This document shows positions 34,614-46,765 of a stretch of DNA of 64,000 nucleotides, piece by piece. The position numbers were made by a program, and so were the translations under genes. Each line of letters begins with the position of its first letter. The stretch's first letter is position 1. The notes under the pieces were generated by a model. That model was not told where the DNA came from. It saw nothing but the letters and a program-made list of their open reading frames with translations, and ran no database searches. Source of the DNA: Collybia mongolica (Eukaryota; Basidiomycota; Agaricomycetes; Agaricales; Clitocybaceae). The stretch is taken from assembly GCA_013420905.1 (NCBI GenBank), contig JAAXNY010000003.1, positions 248,001 to 312,000 on the forward strand, written 5' to 3'.

Positions 34614-36579
34614 ACGCAGTTCGAAAAGGATAGCCTTCAACAGGGTCGTACCATGGTGAGTGATATAGCTGTGTGCACGTGTCGTAAACACCTGTTAAGC
34701 TAGGCGCTCTTGCCTCGGGGCGCGATAATTATTACATAATGGCGCGTTCGCCAGTGTGACCCAGGTGCAAGAAATACCCCATTGGTTGTCACCGAATATG
34801 CAAGGGGGCATGGACTGTTAGTAGTCCGAGGAGAGGAGGAATACTGTCGAGGAGAAAATAGAAGGAGTCGACTAGACCCTTTAGATATATATGCCAAACA
34901 GAACCCAAGATAGGAGGATGCATTGTCGGAAAAGCGCATGGTGGGTCAGGCTCATAACGATGTAGTTCCCAAACGCTGGGAGTTGATGTGAGACCTCCGC
35001 TAGGAGGGCCAACTGGCTCGTATGCAGCTCGAGAAAGGCGATTCGCATCAATGAGTATGTGGACCATGCATTGTGCATGCAAATACTTCTTAAGTGCCCT
35101 TGCTTCGCAGCTGGAACGTTTGAGTCACATTGACGCCTTTATGCACGAGGTTTGGGCACGAGGAGACCTATATGGTTATCACATATTTGGTGAATCAGTA
35201 TTGGCTATACAGGAAGCATTGATGCCTCACATCCCATATGTACTACGTTATGTGACAGAAGTCCAGAGCTTATTGATATCACAGCGTGGAGGGAAACCCA
35301 GAGCTGAGTCTTCGAGTAAAATAGTAGAAGTCAGGAAAGCTCAAATTCTGGATAATTCAAGATGAAAAGAGTTGTAACTAGCGGCGGGGTTTGAATAACT
35401 CTTAGGTTTACGTTAAGCTAATCAGATAACACGTTGAGCAAAACCACATCTGCACTAAGGCTTTTTGTATAGTGCGCATACAGAATTAAGTGACTTTCAC
35501 TAAACCTGTTCGAATCTTCTTAGTGCCGGTCAAATACTCAACGCTACCAAGCACTCACATGGAGTTACATGGACAAGGTCGGATACGGAGGATGTAGTCA
35601 GAGCTGGAATGAAGATGAGAGCGAAGAAGGGCGTGCAGCCGAAACTCACGTTACCAACAAGATACACTCTAGTCCACCACACAGAAGTAAGCTCGATCCC
35701 CCGTGTCTCATCAATCTGAGCACGGGTTCTCGTCTCCCAACCTGATTATCAGAATAATATTCAATACCTACCAAAAACATTTAACATCAGCAAACCACGA
35801 TCAGAGAAGGAGGAAGCCCGGAAACGACTCACATTTCAATAACAATTTCAACACAACCATTATTTTTTGCTCCACCTCCCGCGCGGCACTGCGGACACCA
35901 CACGCAAACAATGCGGGGAACAGCATCATGGCAAGTCCGACCGCATAAGTTGGCTAAGTGTAGGTCACGAAGGGCGGAATCTCATGAACACAATAAGGCT
36001 TGGCTTGGGAAAAGGAACGATGAGAAGTGCGAGAAGGGGTATAATATATCCCTCAGATTATAATCAAACAAGAATTCGCGAATTCGTTGAATCGTAAGGC
36101 ATACTACCACGTCTACAGGAGGAGTTTTTCAAACTCATGTCAGACGGGGGTTGTTCAACAGACAATGCGTCCGGTTAAACAGCATTGGGTCCAGGTATAA
36201 TTTCGACGTACACAGTGGCAGTGGTACCCCGAGTCGGGGCCGTGTCTGGCCGTGTCTGGCGTGAAAGCAACTTGCCGACAAAATTAAAGCCGGACCTCGG
36301 GCCGGCACCCGGAGCTCATTTCTGAAATTTCAAAGTGGATCGGTCACACTTTCAGATCTCTGTTGCCCAGATAATCTTCGAGACACTTGTTTATTATATT
36401 TATATAATTATCTTGGAGTTCAGTTCATGTAATATCTATATCTAAAACCCAGAAAGGTATGCCAACCATAATGAGGAGGCAAGGTTGAAGGGAGAGTACC
36501 ACGGAAGCCACACCAAAGATAGATGTTTCGTGACGTACTCGGGCTGCTTGCGTACACACCAGTAACCAGGCCCCCTACT
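34614..36579. other. Intergenic region, no assignable gene
   Basis: A 125-codon open frame at 34988-35365 (plus) has no recognisable features. Around 36239-36261 an 11-bp unit (GGCCGTGTCTG) is repeated twice. Otherwise nothing is seen. Confidence 0.45.
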
Positions 36580-38744
36580 TTAGAATTTCCCAATGATGCG
36601 ACGTAATACCAAGTGTCTCGTTATACACATCAGTGCTACGCCAACCATGACCATGGAACCTAGAACCATCGATCATCAGCATCATTGTCAGCACGATGAG
36701 GGTCACCCGTTACCTGCATAGTACCCAACCACCTCGAATCCTCCTGATGCCCTATTGATAGCACCCGATATTGGAGGCCCAGCTAGGGCACCCAACGAAA
36801 ATATGCTCATGAACATTCCCAGTCGGCGGCCCACGTCGTCTGTCTCGCCCAGAGCCATCATAGGATTAGAGAGTAAGGACACGTACGATCCAGACGAGAA
36901 GCTATAGAAGGCAAAGGTTAACCCGTGTCGTGCAGATCCTCGGCCGAAGCATCTTACCCATATAGCACAATGACGGCAATAAGAGACCCCTGCGATCGTG
37001 CGAACGGCCATGCATAAGTTAATACTCCGGCGGCAGCAGTAAACGGTATCATGACGTTCATAGGACCTAACGATTTGAGGATCATGAGCTCATGTGACTA
37101 CAAAAATGGTAGATGGGTGCACACACCGACTCGGTCTGAGAGTACACCGGATGTGTATCGTCCAAAGAGCGAGCTTGCGTTGGCAATAGCAACTAGATAA
37201 AACGATAGATCTGGGGGGATACCCAATACTAGGGCACTAATTCCGACGTAGGTTAATACTGCGGTGAAAGTTAAGCAAAGGAAACACCGGTATAATGGCA
37301 AGCCTTACCAGTATATAGTCCAAGGAAAATGACGAATGCAGATATACAGTAGAATGTGAAGGGGGCGGATTTGAACGCCCTGAGGTTCAGGAGTCCGCCT
37401 GGAGAGTTTGTGGCGGGTAAGCGGCGCTTTAGCGTCTGTATATAAGACGTTGGTATAAGTAACTAAGGGACAATATGTTGCAACTTTACCAGATTTGCCA
37501 TCCCGAGAACGAATAAAAGTATAAAGCCGACCGTTCGTATAGCCCATTGGAATCTATCTACAAGGTAAGCCAGCTATCAACATTGGTTATTCTGAGTGCG
37601 ACATACCCGACGAGTGGGATTAATTTGTGTGCAGTAATGGGAATGATGGTGCCGCCAATCGACGAGCCAACAGCCACAATGCCCATAGCAAGCCCACGCT
37701 TGCGCTTGAACCAATGAGATATCACGGCCGTCGTGGGCCCGAAAATCCCGCCACAAGCGAACTACCCATATTTACGTGAGAACAAAAAAGACAGATGGAG
37801 ATCTGACCTACCCCAGCCGCAAAGCCCTGACATAATAGGAATTGCCAATACTCCGTACATTGAGCGATGAGGAATGTCGATGTCACAAGTACGGCGCTAC
37901 TTGTCAGGAAGATGGATTTGAAATATCCCAAATCAAATAACCTGCCAACTAGGATGCCGGGAAGGAAGATCAGAGAGTACTACATATTTTCGGCCCATCA
38001 AATTATGACAGAGTGAAACCTGTGACTTGTGCGTACCTGGATCGATCCAATCCAAGCGCTGAAAAATGACATGGTCGGTGTTAGGACAATTCAGTGAAAG
38101 TGATAGAGTAATCTCACATATTCGACGGGGACGAATCGCGCAATGTATTTTGCTGGTAGTACGCTTGGAAAGTCTGAAAAGCCCCCCGTCAGTACGTGCC
38201 TGAGGGGGTTGGTCGATATATATCACGTAACTCACACCCCATGAGTTGACGAAGCCGAATCTTTAAATAGAACGGATGATGTTAAACGGGGATCAGATGA
38301 CTAGTACGTGTTGCGAAGGTGTGCGCTCTGGTCGCGCTCTCCGAGATGCACCTTCGATCGGCCCATGACGGCTAGTCGGAAGAGTGCCTGACTCGAGTGG
38401 AACAGGGGCGACGCGCACGGACGGGTGAGAGAATGCACGACGTACGTTGAAAAAGTGTTGCACATGGCCTGTAGCGTGGAGATTACGACTTGAGACTGAG
38501 AAATGGAGTAGAATTGCTTGCTAAAACGCACCCCAAAGACAACCAACCACGCCCTCCATCCACCATCTGGAAAATCCGGCTCTGCATGCGTAGCCTCGCG
38601 TTTCGTATTCTCCTCGGAGGCTATTTCTTTCGATGGCGACTCCTTTCGTTCCATTACTGTGGAGGTTGGAGTGACCTCATCAGATGATTGAGGACGAGAG
38701 GATTGACTCGCAGCCGGCACTGTATAAGCACCATCATCAGACAT
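36580..38744 (-). CDS. MFS monocarboxylate-transporter-like permease
   Basis: Twelve-TM permease of the fungal monocarboxylate transporter-like (MCH) family. The start is at 38744. A hydrophilic Ser/Glu-rich N-terminus leads to the family signature DFPDGGWRAWLVVFG. Short exons follow: GFVNSWG, FQAYYQQNTLRDSSPSNI and AWIGSIQ. After these come a loop FDLGYFKSIFLTSS, the segment FKRKRGLAMGIVAVGSSIGG, the middle loop KRRLPATNSPGG, FLGLYT, a second-half signature IANASSLFGRYTSGVLSDRVG, and ALGETDDVGRRLGMFMSIFSLGALAGPPISGAI. The last exon, rebuilt from 36580-36665, ends TRHLVLRRIIGKF with TAA. About ten exons, about 480 residues, frame intact. The substrate cannot be predicted; many fungal members do not carry monocarboxylates. 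Confidence 0.85.
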
Positions 38745-39751
38745 AAGAGATCGTGAAACAATGCCCGAGGGGAGGGGCGGTAGGTGGTGGAGATGGTGGG
38801 AGGGGAGGGGAGGTAAGCATCGGTAAAACTACCGCTATTTGAGAACACGAGAACTCCTGCGTCCGGAGGGCCTGATCAATCAAAATTTATTCTGCTTGGG
38901 CTGAAGATGATGCGGCAGACAGGGTACGCCCGTCCCGGCAGAAGTTTGACCCGTTGTAGAAATATTATAAGCTGCAACACCATTTGGAAGCGGACCTTGT
39001 GGCCTGGTCGGTGTTCCATAAACATCGCTGGAACGTTCGGGAAATTCCGTTGGGGGGGATCGGAGTTGGTGATGGAGTCAATACTAGTAAGATGTGTCCC
39101 ATCATGCAAAGGCGCATGGCCAATACGCGCTCACTTTAGAAAGCACGAAGCCTGGAATGGTCCCCATGTTAGGAGGCGGATTGAATCGCGATGGTCAAGG
39201 AAATAATAGCCCTCTTCCGCCACCAGGATCCTTCTTTAAGGTGAACGCAGGGTGATATGAGAAACTTGTTCTATCCTTGTGAAGAAGTTGGCGATGGGGC
39301 GTAAAACAAAAAGATGGAACCAACATGAGCACAAGGCGCAAAACACCCTCGTTATGACAGTAACGCCTTTCCCTGCGATTCGGAAATGCATTCATAACCG
39401 ACTCGTAGGCGGTATTTCTGGTTACTCCGAAGGAAAAGGCGAAGCCAGAGCTTGAGTTACGAGGGAAAACGTAAGGAAGCTGGTAACGGGTAGTAACGGG
39501 GCAATAAACATTAGAATCAGGTCAGTTATAGAAGTGGAGTGGAATTTTCACCCATGGCCAACAGTTACGGTAATTTCCGTATAATGATCTAATCAGATAA
39601 TTAAAGTCTGCACCAACGTGACTTGTAGGCCTGACCTCTCAAGGCCAAACCGCCTGACTACTACATACTACCGTGCGCCAACACTGATGGCGCGTGAAGG
39701 GTATTAGTCCTTCGTCGAAACCGTCTGTGGCAGCAATCTCCTTGTAACACT
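38745..39751. other. Intergenic region, no gene seen
   Basis: A GGGGA/GGTGG-rich tract just upstream of the MFS gene (about 38770-38815) may be its leader read on the other strand as a CT-rich tract. Nothing else is recognised. Confidence 0.45.
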
Positions 39752-41348
39752 ATGGCATCACCAGCACCAGCACTGCTGTTCCACATTGGTCTGGGATTGC
39801 TGAATAACGAGGATATCATGGAACGCATCTTCGAACACTTCACCATTGAATCTCGTTCAACTCCAGGGCACATAGTGAGCTACGCAAAGACGCTCCTCTG
39901 GGCGGCCCTTACGTGCAAACCTTTCCTTAATCCGGCCCTGAACGTTCTCTGGTATTCGATGGATTCCATGATACCGCTGTTAAAGTTGTTGGAGCCATTC
40001 CACCTAAATAACGGTACATATGTGAGCCTGTGGCGTTGAATCCTTGGCTCCGCACCACTGAAGCCTCTGAAAGGTCCTTCGCGGTACGATACAGCCCAAA
40101 GACTGGGAACGCTATAACTACTACGCCCATCGGGTTCGTGAGTTTATATACAATGGTGATAAAGGAGATGATCGAAAAATGGCATTCCACACCCGGGTCC
40201 GCATAGCTCAGTTATGGACCACGCCACTCCTTCCGGCCCTACGTCGCTTCATCTGCCCCGAAGTGCAAGCTCCGGGGCTGTTCATCCACTTTCTGTTTCT
40301 TTCTCCAACAATCGAGTACATCGAGTTGAAGCAGATTTCAGAGATTGAAGACGAGGCCATAGGGACGTTCCTTTCCACCCTGGTTGAGAGCGTACCCTCC
40401 TTGCAACACCTGTATATGAGCGGCTGGCTATCGGACCAGTCGCTCTCGTTCATATCACAGTTAAAACAGCTGCGCTCGCTCGAGATATCGGCCGTAGGTG
40501 CCCCTATTAGCGCCGACCTCTTACGCGAGATAGGTGCGCTTGAGTGCCTGTCGGACTTCACCATCGACCTCTCTTCGTCCTCGTTTGTACGATACAAGCT
40601 CGAGGGAGGGTTTACGCAACTTCGGGCTCTGCGGATGAATGCATCATTTCCGGTAGCTCAGGACGTTCTTACAGAAATCGACACCCCCAACTTGGAGACA
40701 GTCCACTTCATCGCCCCCCCAGGTCTTCATCCGCCGGGCTGGCAAGATCAGTGTAAAAGTTTGTTGAAACTGATAAGCGGCCGTTGGAGCAAGCTGCGTG
40801 ATATCACTTTGGACCATGAAGGGGTCTATGACCACGAAATTTTACCAACACATCTACTCTCGCCGCTGTTCCAACTTAGCCATCTTGCAAGCATCGAAAT
40901 TAGGTCCTTTATTTTCTCTGCATCGAGTGCAGACATCCAACAATTCGCAGCGGCGTGGCCGCGCCTCCAATCGCTGCGCTTCCCGCCCGATCCTGAGGAG
41001 CCCACTGACATATCCCTGACAACCCTTGCGCACCTGGCCAATTCGTGCCCAGATTTGCGATGCCTTCAGCTACCGTTTGACATCAAAGCGATCCCACCAC
41101 TCTCCACGTCTCCGTCACCGCGTCACCACCTTCGGGCACTAGTACTTGGCGGGTTCAATGCAGCTCCGGAGTTCCGAAGTATGATCCTCATCGCTCGACA
41201 TATAGACCGCCTCTTCCCGTTCCTCAGGTCGTTGCGGAATGCGACGGGGATTGATCCATTTTTATGGGACAAGGTTGACGTCATGGTTCACACCTTCCAA
41301 GCCATCCGCGCCGATGGTCTTGACTCCGCTCACATCCCGAGGATATGA
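39752..41348 (+). CDS. F-box/LRR family copy D, intact
   Basis: Two exons, 39752-40021 and 40074-41348, joined in phase 0 by a 52-nt intron after NNGTY; 514 residues. The F-box is clear: LLNNEDIMERIFEHF, then LLWAALTCKPFLNPALNVLWYSMDSMIPLLKLL. Exon 2 opens VLRGTIQPKDWERYNYYAHRVREF. LRR-like segments follow (LRSLEISAVG, LRALRMNASFPV, LASIEIRSF, LRCLQLPFDIKAIPPL), and the C-terminus is the family module LIARHIDRLFPFLRSLRNATG. It is the closest relative of the broken copy at 42344, which lies 1 kb downstream in the same orientation, so the two look like a tandem duplication. Confidence 0.82.
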
Positions 41349-42343
41349 TGATAAGATGCCGGTGGTGGTACTGTAGGGTATGTGAATTTATCTGCGCAAC
41401 GGGGTTTATAGGCTATCTGTGTAAGTTAATTAATGGCATTTTTTGCTACTTAACAACAGACCGACAGATTAGCGAGGAACGAAATGTTGGGTAGGGTGGT
41501 TATGTACCTGAAAAAATGTGCGTTGGTCCCTCTTAACATAAAGCCATGGTCATAAAGCAAAGATGGTTTCCTTGTTTGCTGCACTCCTTCATTGACTACT
41601 AGATCCGCCTTGTCACGGGAAACATGTGATTATGGCGCATCTACAGAATCGGGACAACTGTTTGTATGTAGTAGGCGTTTGGAGTCGTAGATGTTGGAAG
41701 ATACTTGAATTGGTGAATTTTAGATTGGTGAACACGGAGGGGAGAACGGATTTCAGGCGATAGGGTGACTCTCAACGTATATCGAATTGCCCAAGGGGAT
41801 GATGGCACCTGGAAACAAAAAAGCAGGTCCCTCCTCTTTGTTATGGAATTCCTGTACCCCGCGCTCCTTCGTCGTTTTCCTAGGCTGGTGCCATCCTTAT
41901 GTTTTTCGACAGTAATTTTTTGGATTTCGGTAACGGTGTCTATCGTGGACACATTACGTCGAAAATCCTGTTCAAACTGTAATGGGCGTCCAGAAATCTT
42001 TTCATACAGTCCGAAGCACTGGTTATTAAAGTTTGCACAAATAAAACCAAAGAAACGCGTCGCGTCCTTGGGCGTTATTGCAGCGACCACCGCGCTTCAA
42101 GGCGGTGTGTATGAAGAACGCCACAAAGGCAAGATGCTGCCAGTCCACGGGTCATGCCAAGAGGGTCTTTGTGCTAGTCGGCCAGATGAAAATACGGACA
42201 AACAAAATATCCCTTTGTGAAGTCCGTCTACATTATAATACTGCAATGCGGCTTCCTTTAGCCCTTGAACAAAGCGGGGCATCGACACCCTAACAGTCCA
42301 CGCGTTTCTCTCAAAGAATTTTGATAGGGCTACTATAATCGTG
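41349..42343. other. Spacer between tandem F-box copies
   Basis: Opposed open frames of about 150 codons (41765-42220 plus; 41641-42090 minus) overlap here. Neither has a recognisable domain. The minus-strand frame (FFGFICANFNNQCFGLYEKIS) could be a fragment of an unknown gene, but no splice-supported model was found. Confidence 0.35.
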
Positions 42344-43963
42344 ATGGAGGCTGCACTGTCGACCGATGCGTTCACGCGTAATGATGTCCTTAACAATCAG
42401 GACCTTATGGGCCAGGTTTTCAAACACCTTGATGATGATCTGGAGTTGGGAGAAATCTCGAAAGAAGTAGCTACTATCGGCCGGCTTAACATGCAAGACC
42501 TTCTTAGACCCAGCCTTAGATGTGCTGTGGAGATCCATGCATTCGATCATGCCTTTGTTCAAAGTGTTACCGTCCTTTCAAGAAGCGAACGGTTTCTCTT
42601 CCTACGTGAGTTTTTACGTTGATCAACCTAAACATAAAGTGAACCTATCCGCAGGTCCTTCGTGGAATGAAGGATGAGCACTGGGTTCGGTACAATTACT
42701 ACTCACGCCGAGTTCGAGAGATGGTATTCGACCCCGAGGAGGACGACGAGTTCGACATCATCGCAAACCACACCATCATCCAACTAGCACATCTCTTGCC
42801 TGGCCCTATGCTACCTTCTCTCCGACGATACCACGCGCCCAAGGTTGACGCAGATATCTTGTTCATTCATCTTCTCTTCCTCTGTCCCTCCCTCGAGCAT
42901 CTTAATATGGAAAATTGCACCAGGTTCACCTCTTCCGCCGTTGGCACCTTATTGTCTGCTATTGGGGAACAACAGTCGTCATTAAAGCACCTCATGCTTC
43001 GGGGAACACTATCAGCCTTGACCTTGGAATTTAACCCCCAGCTGACTCGCATCTGTTCCCTCGAGATCACGGGAAATGGGCAATTCATGGATGCGGTCCT
43101 GATCGAACAGCTTGGAACCCTTGAACGTCTGGAAGGTCTCATTCTTGGCCTCGAGAGTGTCCCTTTGACACGTGGCTTGCCCTTTCGCGTTGAAGCCGGT
43201 TTCCATAGGTTGTGCAACCTGCACATTATCGGGGAACTATCTTTGATACAAGATGTATTTGTGCACATATCATTCCCGTTCGTGAAATCCCTAACCATCG
43301 TCGCACCACCTGGCCCGCTATCCATGAGCTTAGCTGTCGAGTGCAGCACCCTCATGCACACATTAAGCCGCAAATGGCTCATTTCATTACGGAGAATCAA
43401 GATTGACCACCAGGGGCCCACGCACCATTGTGCCCTATTTATGCACTCCTTGCAGCCCCTCTTCCTTCTTCCGAACATCCAGTCCCTGCAAATCGAAAAC
43501 TATTCCAGTCTCGCAATACGATATCAACAAAATCGCCGCAGCATGGCCTTGTCTCATGACACTGAAGCTCCCTTACAACGAGGTCGATTTTCGTCCTGAT
43601 TTACCGACAATTTCCTCCCTATCCGAGTTAGCCCGACGCTGTCCCCAACTGGAGACACTCTACCTGCCTATATGCGTAGATGCTAACCTTGGCCGCGCAG
43701 CTCCCCAACCAGTAGCACACAATCTCAACACTCTTGGAATCACCAGTTTCTCTCGCAATGTCGAAATTATGGATGTGACTTCAATACTGAGCTCTGTCCA
43801 TCTCACCGCTCGCCATCTCGATTGTCCGTTTCCCCGTGTCAAAAGTGTGGTGTGGATCCACCATGGTACGAGAGGGAATTTCTGGTCGGTAGTTGGTGAT
43901 GTGATTCGGATGCTACAAGAGACTAGGGTGGAAGCACTTGGGAAACCCACCCCCGATATCTGA
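42344..43963 (+). pseudogene. F-box/LRR family copy E, two frameshifts
   Basis: ATG at 42344. The start of the F-box is in frame 1 (VLNNQDLMGQVFKHL). The rest of exon 1 (LTCKTFLDPALDVLWRSMHSIMPLFKVLPSF, ending SSY at 42605) is one frame later, with a TAG upstream in that second frame, so a shift must lie at about 42455-42475. The intron (42606-42654) is at the family position, and exon 2 opens VLRGMKDEHWVRYNYYSRRVREM. Frame then runs to LQIENYS, after which homologous sequence (VSQYDINKIAAAWPCLMTLKLP) continues one frame on, a second shift at about 43498-43512. The end, TARHLDCPFPRVKSVVWIHHG, is the family C-terminal module. Both shifts correspond to one extra base or two missing bases relative to copy D. 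Confidence 0.7.
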
Positions 43964-44272
43964 TCGTCGACAATGCAAGAGGAGGCCTTTCCATATCCTC
44001 AGTTTGATAGTGTATCATACATAACTGTGATTCCTAAACATCCTGCAAACCTGTATCCCCAGCTCACCCATATGTATCCTCACCATTTCTTGCCCTGTAG
44101 ATTACCCATTATAACTCTTGCACACTAGTATCGCACGTACAACAACCAATGTATTCCACCCAAGTATTTCATCCAAATTCCACACAAGCAAGCAAGAGAT
44201 CATCCACGACAGAGAAGGTTATAAATATAAGCTAAACATCACTCCGCAGCCAGTTTAGATACTTCACAAGCC
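43964..44272. other. Convergent intergenic spacer
   Basis: AT-rich 309-nt spacer between the 3' ends of F-box copy E and the zinc transporter. Nothing beyond 3' UTRs is seen. Confidence 0.5.
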
Positions 44273-46765
44273 TCATCCCCGCACCACGCCAACCGTAACC
44301 TCCGGCCCACCTTGGAGGGTCTTCCCCAGCTTCCCTCCACCTAGCGCGCCTGCGCATTTCTCCCAGGCCCACCGCGTGAGTTTTAATACGTCGTCGTCGG
44401 CGAGGTCGTGGCGCACGTGGAGCTCCATCGTCACTACAAGCGACTCCACAGCTGCCGCCTGACCTGTCCCGGTCGCTGCTGTCGAGTTTATCGCGGGCGT
44501 GGGCGTGAGCTGCCAGATGTGGGGCGCCGGGAGGTGTAGCACCTGGGGGTGTCGCTCGACCTGTGATCACCGGGAACATGTCAGAAACAGTACCGGTAAT
44601 ATAGTTAGTTATAAACGTACCTCGCGCATGGCTCTTAGGAATGCCTCCATCTTCCCACTCGATGTCCCTCGTGGTGGCGAAGTCTGCAGCAAGACAGTTC
44701 CGAGCACGACAGACGCACGGTACGCGACGTTGAACGTCACGACGGTGATGACCGTCGCTAATATCAAGTCACAAGCACGGTGTTGGGATCTTGACGGTCG
44801 TGAGCGTTCAGAAAAATGTTGGAAATGGGCTGCTTATACGTACTCGGGGATGAATAGAGCAACACTCAGTATGGCGGCACAAAAGAAGAGGGGGCTGGAC
44901 GTGAAGGGGTTTGAGACCATGATCCCCAAAGTGGATGTCGGTGGCGGGTCGTGTAGTTGCGCGCGTGAGGAAGAAGCTAAAGAGCGGACGAGTGTCCTTA
45001 GGGCAGGTATCCGGTTGCCTGTGACTGAGCAGAACACAACTCAGTCTTGCGATCGGCGAGAGAGGATAATGGCACATACCACTGACGAGCTTTGCATGAT
45101 TATCGTATAAAATAGATGTTGCGATAATCGAAATGAATGTGATGAATGCCAGCATGACTGGATATTCAATTCTATATCAGGGATAGATGAGTGATCCGTG
45201 CCAACAACCTGACGTGAAACATACCCCACAAGCGACTCGTCCTCATCGCCGTGGTGATGGTGGTGACCCTCCCCACCTCCAGCACTGAGGAGCAGGTGCT
45301 CAACAGTCTCTTTGCAGACATACACAGACGAGAACATCAGATACACCGCCTGAGCAAACATGAAGACAGTCTCCACAGGCGCATTACTGCCCAGAGGTCT
45401 CAGTAAACGCCATATCGTAAGGAAAGGAAACACGTACCCATACGATCGTCGAATTTTACTCCTCCCCACCGCCGCCTTCGCGTGTTTTAAACCAAGCCAA
45501 TTAGGCAATACGCTCCCAAGTCCCACCCCGAACGCATCAAACACCACCCAGTATCCAAGCCCCGTCACCGCCAGCGAGCCGATCTGCTGCCCACACACCC
45601 ACAGCCAAGCACCCAGGACGAATTCCAATATCCCGACAGCGACCGCGCCTGGTGGTTTCTTCGCCTCCTCATAGCTGTCGTCGATCTGATTCTGATGCAC
45701 GTGTGCATGCGAATCCTCCATATGCTGCAGCTCGAGCTCTTGGTGCCCGTTCTCCGAGAACATCGTCGTCGTCGCCTTTGCCGATTGTGGGAACGCAGAC
45801 ATGGGTGTCCACGGGGACACGGGCACGGGTGTAGGCTGCGTGTGCAGCTCCTCGTGCGGCGGCGAGGCGGGCCGGCCATTGGCGCCCGGTTCGAGGAAGG
45901 AGAAGAAATTGTGCGACATCGAGTGCTTGTGATGGTGCCCACGCCGCGACGTCGTGGATGTGGGCGTATGCCCCCCCGTCATTAGCTCTGGCGTCGGGAG
46001 CCCTTCAGATCCTGGTGGGCGCGCACCGAACGTGAACCCGGCCCCGAGAGGCGTGGGCGGTGCCTTCCGACGAGAACCTGGAAGGCTGATGTTGGAACCC
46101 GCCGAGGGCACGGTGCTGACCGGTGCTTCTTCGTCGACGCGGACCTCAAGCTCCTGGCTGCCATCTTCAGAAATGGAGGTCTGTGGTAGTGATCCCGGAC
46201 GCGGGAAGAAAACGGAAAGGTTCCGTGAGTGCAACCGTTGATGCCTACGAGAAGGTTTCGCGGCAGGTTGAGCTGTAGTGCCAGCATCTGGTAAGGAATG
46301 AGATGCTTGTATCTGAGGGGGGAATGCGTAGAGGGTTGGCGAGGATACAGACCCGTTTTGTGGGAACGACGATACGAGGGGGGAGTGGACGGACGGTGAG
46401 AATGACGTAGATGAGATTGAACGGGTTCGGGAATGACTGCCGTGGCCAGGTTGGCCGGGCGCGAATGAGGACCGGAATGGAGATGATGGGTGTCCGTTGA
46501 TTCCGTTTGGCGGGCGGTGGAGATTGAAGCCGTTTCGGAATGGGCCTGTAGAGGGCGGAGCACCCATACCCACAGATGACACGCTGCGCGTATGGCCCTG
46601 AGTTGGTTGCATTGGGGTCGACTGAACCCGATTGCGAGGGGGAGGAGGCGCTGATACAAGGGGCACCGTTTCTGGTGGATGCTCAACCATGGGTTGAGTC
46701 ATTATTATGATATTTTCATCTTCGTCCTTGCTAGACTTTCGACGATGTAGGTTATGCCCGTCCAT
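44273..46765 (-). CDS. zrg17: Zrg17-like cation diffusion facilitator (zinc transporter)
   Basis: CDF-family protein resembling fungal Zrg17, which works with Msc2/Cis4 to load zinc into the ER/Golgi. The start is MDGHNLHRRKSS at 46765. About 360 residues of low-complexity S/P/H/R-rich, presumably cytoplasmic sequence come first. Membrane segments follow: AVAVGILEFVLGAWLWVCGQ, LAVTGLGYWVVFDAFGVGLG, then VETVFMFAQAVYLMFSSVYVCKE, the His-rich loop GEGHHHHHGDEDES, IEYPVMLAFITFISIIATS, and PLFFCAAILSVALFIPE. The C-terminal cytoplasmic domain reads MEAFLRAMRE, then VERHPQVLHLPAPHIWQLTP and VVTMELHVRHDLADDDVLKLTRWAWEKC, ending VTVGVVRG. Five exons. The segment order and the His-rich loop fit the Zrg17 group better than the canonical Zrc1/Cot1 group. 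Frame intact. Confidence 0.82.

Noticed and set aside
34988..35365. 125-codon plus-strand open frame
   Set aside because: No domain, no signal, no splice context; it sits in an otherwise empty spacer.
41641..42220. Overlapping 150-codon open frames on both strands
   Set aside because: Neither shows homology I can recognise. Opposed frames of this length in a spacer are likely chance or relics.
45565..46686. Long alternative frames inside the zinc transporter N-terminal region
   Set aside because: They arise from the biased S/P/R/H composition of the real coding strand. The transporter frame has membrane segments and a clean splice pattern.
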